From Cristatella mucedo (lineage: Eukaryota; Bryozoa; Phylactolaemata; Cristatellidae), in NCBI GenBank assembly GCA_009760855.2, contig WPIO01000054.1, forward strand, positions 2,142,501-2,165,000: DNA of 22,500 nt, written 5' to 3'. Shown here in pieces: positions 8,341 to 15,118 of this stretch (its first letter is position 1; each line of letters begins with the position of its first letter). The position numbers were made by a program, and so were the translations under genes. The notes below the pieces were generated by a model. That model saw only the letters and a program-made list of their open reading frames with translations, did not search any database and was not told the origin of the DNA.

Positions 8341-8919
8341 TCTGATGATTGTTCTAGAGTTGATGAAGTTGCTCAGTTGAGAGAGAGAGAGAGAGTGATG
8401 GAACTTTTAGATTTCAACGCTTTTACCGGAAAGTTCACAAATAAAACTAATAGAGGTGGTGTAACTATTGGTTCAGAAGCAGGATCGATTGACACTACTA
8501 TTGGATATAGAGAAAGTAGAATTGATGGAAAGAAATACAAAAGTCATCGGTTGGCCTGGTTAATATGTAAAAATGAAATGCCTATATTTCAAATTGATCA
8601 CATTAATGGGATTAGAACGGATAATAGAATTAGTAATTTAAGAATTGTAACTTATTCTGAAAATAAGAGAAATAAGGGTTTAAGATGTGATAACACTTCT
8701 GGTTTTATAGGAGTTAGTTTTGATAAGAGATTAAATAAATATGAATCATATATTTGTATAGATAATCATAAATATCGCTTAGGTCTATTTGATGATCCAA
8801 TCGATACAGCTGTTGCAAGAGATATGATGGCAATAAAGCTTCATTTGGAATTCGCACGACTTAATTTTAATTATTGTTTAACAGAAGATAATAAACTAGT
8901 TAGATATTCAGACTATTAA
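8338..8919 (+). CDS. HNH-AP2 endonuclease, homing type, intact
   Basis: 193 residues, uninterrupted. Residues about 60-110 carry an HNH_3-type nuclease: KSHRLAWLI, then QIDHINGIRTDNRISNLR, with the DH..N..N pattern that binds metal and cuts DNA. Residues about 115-160 form an AP2-like DNA-binding domain (SGFIGVSFDKRLNKYES and Y-R-LG-F spacing). This is the layout of phage and large-virus homing endonucleases. It sits as a free-standing gene between pX/PLA2 and the core-like gene and has its own TATA-start motif. A (GA)9 tract at 8379-8396 encodes RERERV near the N-terminus. It is one of the few long genes here without a stop. Confidence 0.87.
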   Translation: MSDDCSRVDEVAQLRERERVMELLDFNAFTGKFTNKTNRGGVTIGSEAGSIDTTIGYRESRIDGKKYKSHRLAWLICKNEMPIFQIDHINGIRTDNRISNLRIVTYSENKRNKGLRCDNTSGFIGVSFDKRLNKYESYICIDNHKYRLGLFDDPIDTAVARDMMAIKLHLEFARLNFNYCLTEDNKLVRYSDY

Positions 8920-10032
8920 TTAGTTTGTGCATCTTTGTTTAAGCTCTACCAATAAATTTTTAATCTCTCGGTCTATTTCTTCTGTTGTTGCACCCCTAGA
9001 ATAAAGTACAGAAAGTAACATTTGACTCTCACTTTTATAGTCGCAATGCTTTTTTCCACCTAATGTACTTGCTTCTACTTTTTTTATTGCATTTTTTACC
9101 TCCGGTGAATAATCCACACCTCCACTCTCAACCAGTTTTCTTCCTCGCTCAATGTAATCCAATCAATTTTTTACTTCACTATTCTGCACTTTTCCTGATA
9201 CATCAATATCAACTCCATGATTAATTAGTTTTACCATGTTCTTCAAATCACTAATAGCATTCGTTGGTCTTTCACTTTGTAATGTTAATGCTTCCATCCT
9301 CTGAGCATGTGTTTTCATTGGCGGAGATTTGCCGACAAACATTGTGGTATATATTAATTTCTGTATTAGACCAGCAATTTTAACACCAATTGAAAGAGCA
9401 GTTCCTGCCGCTCCTACTGCTGCTGCTATAGCACCAACAATGGCTGGGATAGCAGGAAGAAATCCACCACTTCTAACTTCTAAGAAATTCTTTGATCAAG
9501 ATTTAGGATCTAATTGTGATGCTTCTCAATTTATCTCCATTCCAAACACTTCAGTCAAATATCCGCTTGGATTCCATTGCCACGGGTAATTATCTTTTTC
9601 TGCAGCAAGTAATACGTCATTAATTGCAAGACCTATTTCTAGTGATTCAATCATCTTTTGTAGTCTTTCTTTTTTTTCTGACATTGTTTTCCAGAATACT
9701 TGTCCATATGTACCAGAAGAAATATCATCTACTTTTTCTTTTATAAAAAGACTTCGATCGACTATTCCTGTAAATCCACTAAGAAATCCACCTAAAACAT
9801 TAGCACCTGCTCCAAAGCCTTTAAGAGATTGTAAAACTTTAGGAACAGCTGTAGCAATTTTTTCCGATGCTTGTAGTGATAATCTTGCAGCAATCTTTGG
9901 TAATACTTTTGTAACCACTTTTTCACCTACATTTGTCGCTGTTTTAACACCTTCTAAAACTTCTTTGGTTGTTTTAGTACCTTCTTTTATATCTTCACCT
10001 TGACCTTTTCCTCTTTTTACTTTTTTCATCAT
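8920..10032 (-). pseudogene. Large core-like/minor virion protein, three in-frame stops
   Basis: One frame extends from the start at 10032 to 8920 (370 codons). It is interrupted by TGA at 9526-9528, another TGA near 9496, and TGA at 9163-9165. The N-terminus is basic (KKVKRGKGQG), followed by helical repeats rich in K, V, T and A. A hydrophobic segment, GGFLPAIPAIVGAIAAA near 9412-9464, resembles the membrane-active or core peptide segment of adenovirus mu/pVI-like proteins of Polintons. A helical charged C-terminus follows. The role as a virion core or membrane-lytic protein is inference. The stop at 8920 abuts the HNH-AP2 stop at 8919, so the two genes converge. Confidence 0.5.
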
Positions 10033-10047
10033 ATATTATAAGTAATG
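10030..10047. promoter_or_regulatory. Minimal divergent promoter
   Basis: The start codons of the minus gene (10030-10032) and plus gene (10045-10047) are separated by 12 bases, ATATTATAAGTA. One TATA-like block must serve both directions. Confidence 0.6.
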
Positions 10048-10908
10048 GAAAAAGTTAAAACAGTTAATGGCAATATTTATACTAATCTTGATGCAAATAA
10101 TAATAGAATAACAAATTTAGGATTTCCTGTTAACAGTGGTGATGCTATACGATTAGATTATGCTCTTAGTACAAGTGCTGGTATCAATATTATTAGTAAT
10201 TCTTCAGGAGAAATAGCAAAAGTATCAAGTCTAAATGATTTACTACCTAAAAAAGATGCAGTAATGAAATCACAATTGAATTGTAAAAATGTTGTTGGTA
10301 TATCTGGTAATTCTGCCGATGGAACTGTTTACTCAGATCTAAGACCGTATAAAGTAATAAACTATGGATTATTAAAAAGTATGACCACAGTATTTCACGG
10401 TAAAGCAATGGCAAGTATTGATATGGGAAATAAGAATCTTATTAATGTAAAAGTTTCTGATGTAGCAACAAAACAATATGTTGATAGTAATAAACAAGTA
10501 ACATTTACTTCCTTAGGTTTGAATGGCACTTATCCAAGTATATTCTATCTTGATATGTTAGGTCTTAATATTACTGCTAATGGAAGTGCAGGAAATGCAT
10601 TTCAACCTCAACAAATAACACCTGGTGATATGCCTGTTGTTTCAGCTACTGGAAAATTCGTAGCATATGCAACTAATCTTAAAACATTCTTTCCAGGAGT
10701 ATTACCTAATTTTGGAATGGTATCTAATACTATGTATGCAACTAATAAAACTAATTCTTATCTCGAATTAACTAGTGATAATACTTATGGTGTAAATGGT
10801 ACAGTAGTTTTAATAATTAACATTGATGGGACGTGTAGATATGCTATCGATAAGTTTACAGTTGCTAGTGGAATTACTTTTATAGATTTTATTGTTAGTA
10901 TTGTATAG
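10045..10908 (+). CDS. Fibre-like protein 1, intact
   Basis: 287 residues without interruption. The N-terminal two thirds hold repeats of the type NLDANNNRITNLG...GDAIRLDYA and SIDMGNKNLINV...ATKQYVDSN, the same G-x-(ND)-hydrophobic-N-x-I-xN pattern seen in phage long-tail-fibre and adhesin proteins and in related animal-element proteins. The C-terminal third (PNFGMVSNTMYATNKTNSYL onward) looks like a beta-sandwich knob. It would be expected to trimerise and bind a receptor, as adenovirus fibre does; that is inference. Its TAG stop lies in the promoter of the next gene, forming a tight tandem row with two paralogues. Confidence 0.68.
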   Translation: MEKVKTVNGNIYTNLDANNNRITNLGFPVNSGDAIRLDYALSTSAGINIISNSSGEIAKVSSLNDLLPKKDAVMKSQLNCKNVVGISGNSADGTVYSDLRPYKVINYGLLKSMTTVFHGKAMASIDMGNKNLINVKVSDVATKQYVDSNKQVTFTSLGLNGTYPSIFYLDMLGLNITANGSAGNAFQPQQITPGDMPVVSATGKFVAYATNLKTFFPGVLPNFGMVSNTMYATNKTNSYLELTSDNTYGVNGTVVLIINIDGTCRYAIDKFTVASGITFIDFIVSIV

Positions 10909-10913
10909 AAATG
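10903..10913 (+). promoter_or_regulatory. TATA-start motif sharing its TAG with the upstream stop
   Basis: GTATAGAAATG: the TAG at 10906-10908 is the stop of fibre-like gene 1 and the ATG at 10911 starts fibre-like gene 2. Confidence 0.55.
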
Positions 10914-11821
10914 TTAGGAAAAAGAAGTAGAGGAAAAACATCAAAGAATTGTATTAGAAAGACTGGTGATATACTCAGTGGAAATCTAAGCATGAATGGA
11001 AATCTTATTAAAAAAAATGTAGGAGATCCTGTTGATGCTGGTGACGCTGTAAATAGAAAGTATATAGATACGAATTTTGTTACTAAGATTTATAGATCTA
11101 CTACAAATGATGGAGATATTGATATGAATAATTTTAGAATAGTACATCTTGCTAATCCTATGAATCCTAGTGATGCTGCAACAAAGCATTATACTGAAAC
11201 TAAACTACCACTTACTGGTGGAACAATTAGAGGAAATTTAATTGTAAATGGTGGTATTAAAGTTAATGCTTCATCTGCTGGTGAAAATCCAGACTTAGAT
11301 TATACTGTTTCAAATAAAATGTATATCGATGACAACTTTCTTAATTTACATGGTGGAACAGTTAATGATAATTTAGATATGCAAAAAAATGCAGTTTTAT
11401 TAGAATTGTAAATAATTCTGTTAATCCAAGTGATGGTGTTAATCTTGGTTATATAAATAAAATATCAGATGTAAATGTTGGAAGAATAACATTTTTAATT
11501 GCTATTGATTCAACATTAAAGACACAAATAAGAGGAATAGAATATGATGGAAGGATAAAAACTCCTGATAATATATCTAATACTGTATTTTCTAAAGGAT
11601 TATTTGTAATTTCAACAACGTATCAAACACCTGATTTAAAAACGAAAATACTTGCTTCTCTTCCAACTGCAGAAACAAATCCTGCTTATAAATTTCAAAT
11701 ATTTTTAAGTTTTATTCTTAATGAACAAAAAAGACTGATAAACGATATGCCAATTATATGTTCAAAAGATTTTCTTAGTGAACGAAGTGTATTTTTAACT
11801 TCTTATATAGCACTATTCTAA
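10911..11821 (+). pseudogene. Fibre-like protein 2, one frameshift
   Basis: The frame encodes a basic start (KRSRGKTS), then four or more repeats with GGT(I/V)..NL(D/I)..., PVDAGDAVNRKYID and PMNPSDAATKHYTE, a textbook fibre-shaft repeat. Near 11395 the frame slips; the downstream frame continues VNPSDGVNLGYINK and a C-terminal knob-like domain to a TAA at 11819-11821. Apart from this the gene is whole, about 303 codons. The knob differs from that of gene 1. Gene 3 follows after a single base. Confidence 0.65.
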
Positions 11822-11822
11822 A

Positions 11823-12581
11823 ATGGTTTCTAGAAAAGACTTACAAATGGATGGAACATTGAACTTTGATTCAAACAGAATAATAAATGTTGGAGAAACT
11901 ATTGATTCATTAGAAACAGTTAATAAATCATTTGCTGATAACAATTCTCTAAGAAAGGATTCTGATCAACATATAACTGGTAATTTATCTGCAAACTCAA
12001 AAAATATGTAAGAATATCAGATCCTGTTAATGGAAGAGATGTTGCTACAAAACAATATGCTGATACAAAAACAGGAATATATAAACAAGATGAAACAGTA
12101 AATGGAAATGTAAGTGCTCAAAGACTAACAATGAATGGAAGAGAACCAACTTTTGATAATTATTCTCCAACTGATGTAATTGCTAATAAGTATATGCATC
12201 ATTTCTATTTGAAATGTGGAAGATTACCATTTATTAGAACATTTATTAATAATGTTGTTTTATTGGATATTGGGGTAATTTAACTGCAAATAGTATTAGC
12301 AATATTGGAACACCAACACAATCTTATTCTTCTTCTACTAATGGTCAGCAAGTTTTAGCAAAACTATCAGATGTTAACATAAAAAACCCAGCCTACTCAA
12401 GAATAGAAATAAAAATAAAAATATTGAAAAAGCAGTTGCAGGAAGTGGTAATTCTATTAGTGATACTATTAGATATACAGTATACAATACAAGTTATATT
12501 GGCAGATCATTTTTATTAAAAGATGATAACAGAAGAAGAGTAAACTATAAATTTGCTGTAGTTAGTATCATTATGGAATGA
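11823..12581 (+). pseudogene. Fibre-like protein 3, at least three frameshifts
   Basis: The start at 11823 follows CTAAAATG directly after the stop of gene 2. The first 60 codons carry a repeat (LNFDSNRIINVGETIDSLET). Frameshifts near 12000, 12270 and 12420 break it. Later frames show ISDPVNGRDVATKQYADTK, then a short N-terminal-knob-like stretch ending with TGA at 12579-12581. It is the most decayed of the three paralogues and has a third, different C-terminal end. Confidence 0.58.
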
Positions 12582-12598
12582 AAAAAAATAAATGGTGA

Positions 12599-13123
12599 TA
12601 TTATATTTTTAAATATATCCACAAACTGTATTCACAAAACCTATATCTACCTAGTTTAATTGGTATTAAACATTATGGTTTTGAGAATAATGATATGTTA
12701 CTATTAAGTGAATCTATATCTAATTTTAATGATTATAAAGGCAATTCATCAAATACGATTGAATTTAATCTTGTTTATCCTATTTTAAAATTTGGTACAA
12801 TTTCAACACCAACTGATTTAGATTATATTGAAATTTCATTAGTAAATGGAGTAACTTTTTCAAAATCATTTTCTTTTAATCTTGCTAAATATAAAAACCG
12901 TTTTGAACTTGCATCATGGGTGTCAGGTAAAACAGTAACTTCTGATAGAGAAGTTCAAGAATGTATTAAATGGGGTGGCTTACCTGAAGTTCCAAATGTA
13001 ACAACTGAAGATTATATTCCTTTTATATCTTCCGATAATATTGATGAACCCACACCCTCTACAGCTGATACTATCAATAATCCTCCTACTGATACTACAG
13101 GTGGATTACCCGAATTACCTTAA
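12599..13123 (+). CDS. Unknown 142-residue protein, N-terminus uncertain
   Basis: The first ATG in the open frame is at 12695, giving 142 residues, but the frame is open from 12599 and the upstream residues look like protein (LPSLIGIKHYGFENND), so the true start is probably lost. An ATG at 12592 lies in another frame that soon stops, which suggests a frameshift. The N-terminal part is beta-rich with the phrases IEFNLVYPIL and IEISLVNGV; the last 40 residues are rich in P, T, D and G. No domain was recognised. It follows the fibre trio and converges with gene D of the right arm 82 bases later. Confidence 0.5.
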   Translation, partial: YYIFKYIHKLYSQNLYLPSLIGIKHYGFENNDMLLLSESISNFNDYKGNSSNTIEFNLVYPILKFGTISTPTDLDYIEISLVNGVTFSKSFSFNLAKYKNRFELASWVSGKTVTSDREVQECIKWGGLPEVPNVTTEDYIPFISSDNIDEPTPSTADTINNPPTDTTGGLPELP

Positions 13124-13205
13124 ATCTTCCAATCCATAGTCTCTTCAATCAATTCTTCTGGAATATCAAAACTCTTTCCTTCTTCTTTCATTTGTTTGGT
13201 TAACT

Positions 13206-13499
13206 CTATTTTTTAGAGTAAGCTTCAGATCTCATACTATTTATTTTTTCTATTTTTAAGTCTTTAAGGAACTCTTCAAAAATTGAATCATCTCTAACTT
13301 TAGCAAATGTATTTGCTATTTTTGGATCAGATTGATTAATTCTAAGTGCTTTATATTCTAATACTAGTTTTACAGCATCTAACAAAGTTGATCTGATGTC
13401 TTCAATTCTACCCGTTGGATAAGAACAGATTTTAAAGTTTGAATGCTTTTGTCCTTGTGCTTCTTCAAGGCAGTCTTTACTTATTGTCCCAGTGTTCAT
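13206..13499 (-). CDS. Gene D, 97-residue unknown protein, right copy
   Basis: Intact and about 80-85% identical to the left copy, with three extra residues after GRI. The tail is SEAYSKK and the stop is TAG (left: TGA). The start is set by TATATAGAAGATG. The following 70 bases encode FDIPEELIEETM in another frame, conserved in both arms. Confidence 0.7.
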   Translation of the reverse strand: MNTGTISKDCLEEAQGQKHSNFKICSYPTGRIEDIRSTLLDAVKLVLEYKALRINQSDPKIANTFAKVRDDSIFEEFLKDLKIEKINSMRSEAYSKK

Positions 13500-13512
13500 C
13501 TTCTATATATTG
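13497..13512 (-). promoter_or_regulatory. TATA-start motif of right gene D
   Basis: ATATATAGAAGATG on the minus strand, with one change (AAA to AGA) next to the start. Confidence 0.6.
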
Positions 13513-13535
13513 TTTTTATATTTTATTTAAATTAA

Positions 13536-14015
13536 TTAAACAGTGTTTGGATCGGGTTGTGCTAGTGCTGCTTCAGCTGCTTTTTGTTTTGCACTCTTAC
13601 CATCAGTAATACTTGGTAGAACTGCGTAACACTCATCTTTAACAATTCCAGTGATGTCAGGTTTAACACCAGATACTCCAGATATGACTGTAGACATTGA
13701 TGGAAGTTGTGATGCAATCCAAGTCGTATAATCAGCAATTTCACTAGGATCATCGAGTAGACCATCAACTTTAGATCTAACTCTTTCCTCAAGACCTGAT
13801 AGAATTTCAGTTTGACCAGCAGTAATAATCTTTTGTGCTTCAACATCTGCTTCATCGAGATAGAATTTCTCAACAGATGTATCAGTCATGAGTGAAATAT
13901 CAGAATTGAGCTGTTGTTCATCATTTGCTGTCATTCTTGACCTAACAAGATAATCCACATAAGATGTAAGTGCCATTGCAGAAGTTGCTAGCATTGGGTA
14001 AGTAACTGCTTCCAT
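13536..14015 (-). CDS. Gene C, conserved 159-residue unknown protein, right copy
   Basis: Intact, same length as the left copy, about 25 substitutions. The alanine-rich end KQKAAEAALAQPDP is identical. No function could be assigned. The stop is followed by an AT-rich spacer with AATAAA-like sequence, nearly identical to the left one, which may serve as a polyadenylation signal. Confidence 0.78.
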   Translation of the reverse strand: MEAVTYPMLATSAMALTSYVDYLVRSRMTANDEQQLNSDISLMTDTSVEKFYLDEADVEAQKIITAGQTEILSGLEERVRSKVDGLLDDPSEIADYTTWIASQLPSMSTVISGVSGVKPDITGIVKDECYAVLPSITDGKSAKQKAAEAALAQPDPNTV

Positions 14016-14030
14016 TTCCTATATAATAAT
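14013..14030 (-). promoter_or_regulatory. TATA-start motif of right gene C
   Basis: TTATTATATAGGAAATG ends in the start codon, as in the left arm. Confidence 0.62.
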
Positions 14031-14125
14031 AAAAAAATAAAATACATGCACACACAATCAAAGAAAAATCATTATTACAAACCAAAACTCTCTTGTAGAT
14101 TATTAATTGCCTTTCTATTATTTAT

Positions 14126-14329
14126 TCAAGAATCACTGTATTTCGTAAGTAGTTCTTCATCTAATCTCTCACTTTCATTACAAATATCAAAAAGTGAAGA
14201 AATCTGTGAATCATTCAATGTTAAAATGAAATCATGAAATTTATAAGAACTAAATTTTCTGTCGTGTATGTATTTTAAAACATTTAAAGTTTCTTTGCAA
14301 CATAGAATTCTTAATATTCTTACGTCCAT
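14126..14329 (-). CDS. Gene B2, 67-residue paralogue of gene B, only in the right arm
   Basis: The protein begins MDVRILRILCCKETLNVL and has the segment SQISSLFDICNESERLDEE, which aligns with ISSLIDICDTCDKLLE of gene B. It therefore looks like a tandem duplicate that diverged. It is missing from the left arm, where B is followed directly by C after a short spacer. The start is fixed by TATATAGATG. Function is unknown. Two cysteines lie side by side near residue 10. Confidence 0.6.
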   Translation of the reverse strand: MDVRILRILCCKETLNVLKYIHDRKFSSYKFHDFILTLNDSQISSLFDICNESERLDEELLTKYSDS

Positions 14330-14340
14330 CTATATATTAC
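14327..14340 (-). promoter_or_regulatory. TATA-start motif of gene B2
   Basis: AATATATAGATG: the usual motif without the AAA block before the start codon. Confidence 0.58.
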
Positions 14341-14353
14341 TTATATAATTTGT

Positions 14354-14629
14354 TTATTTAATTAATACTCCTGGTTTTGTTTTTGGTGTTTTAGATTTTT
14401 TATTTGCTTCCTCGAGCATCTCATTTATCTTACTACGACTCTCCAGTAGTTTGTCACATGTATCACATATATCTATAAGACTACTAATATAAGAACTATC
14501 AATATCTGAAATGAGTTTGTCTAGTGAATGTTTAACTATACGTTGATCTTGACCTTTATGTTTTTGAAGACAGATTTTTACTGCCATTTCTCTAGATTGT
14601 TCACAACCTAAAATTCTTGAGACATCCAT
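14354..14629 (-). CDS. Gene B, 91-residue unknown protein, right copy
   Basis: Intact. It has a helical first part with HSLDKLISDI, a conserved YISSLIDICDTCD segment and a K/S/T/P-rich tail (NKKSKTPKTKPG). The left copy is frameshifted, so this is the only readable version. Without a known domain the function is open. Confidence 0.68.
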   Translation of the reverse strand: MDVSRILGCEQSREMAVKICLQKHKGQDQRIVKHSLDKLISDIDSSYISSLIDICDTCDKLLESRSKINEMLEEANKKSKTPKTKPGVLIK

Positions 14630-14641
14630 TTTCTATATATG
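14627..14641 (-). promoter_or_regulatory. TATA-start motif of right gene B
   Basis: ATATATAGAAAATG on the minus strand; the clearest instance of the element-wide motif. Confidence 0.66.
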
Positions 14642-14652
14642 AAAATAAAATT

Positions 14653-14943
14653 TTATTTAATTGAAATTAAATCTCCACCTTCTGAGCTTGCTACCAATGA
14701 TTCAAGATACTCTTCGTATGTTTTTACTTCTTCATCAGTTAGATCTTCATATTTCTTACCAAATAGAAATTCTTCTAGATCTTCACCAGATTCAGATTCT
14801 GATTCAATGTAAGATGAAGCTTCAGACTCGTAAGACTCAGATTCAGACTCTGTTTCCATTTGATAATCAGGGTCATCGATTGAATCCTCTGAATACTCTG
14901 ACTCACTATTAGAACTGGTAATATCGATTTCTTTGGGATCCAT
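14653..14943 (-). CDS. Acidic Ser/Glu/Asp-rich protein, right copy
   Basis: 96 residues, intact. It shares IDITSS, EYSEDSIDDPDYQMETE and FGK.YEDLT.EEVK.YEE with the left copy, but the repetitive SES/ESE region differs in length and the C-terminus is different. Start motif TATTATAGGATG. As for the left copy, function is unknown. Confidence 0.74.
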   Translation of the reverse strand: MDPKEIDITSSNSESEYSEDSIDDPDYQMETESESESYESEASSYIESESESGEDLEEFLFGKKYEDLTDEEVKTYEEYLESLVASSEGGDLISIK

Positions 14944-14954
14944 CCTATAATAGT
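14941..14954 (-). promoter_or_regulatory. TATA-start motif of right acidic gene
   Basis: ACTATTATAGGATG on the minus strand, the same as in the left arm. Confidence 0.58.
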
Positions 14955-15037
14955 AAAAATAATTTTGGTAATATATATTTAATTTCTCAATTGACTCGTA
15001 TAGCTTTACTTCTTTTTGTATATCTACTAGTTTTATA

Positions 15038-15118
15038 TCATCTTCCTTTTTTTTTATCTGAAAATCTAACTCTCTTTACTGGTAATGGTTTAGTATTTTC
15101 AATCTTTCTTTTCGGCAT
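15038..15118 (-). pseudogene. Small basic protein with RVRFSD motif, right copy, truncated
   Basis: Starts MPKRK at 15118 after TATAG, inside the polB 3' end in another frame (20-base overlap). KRVRFSD lies at 15056-15076. A two-base difference in a run of A residues relative to the left copy shifts the frame, giving a TGA at 15038. Homology with the left copy continues to about 14966. The overlap with polB implies polB and this gene were packed tightly in the ancestor. Confidence 0.5.
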
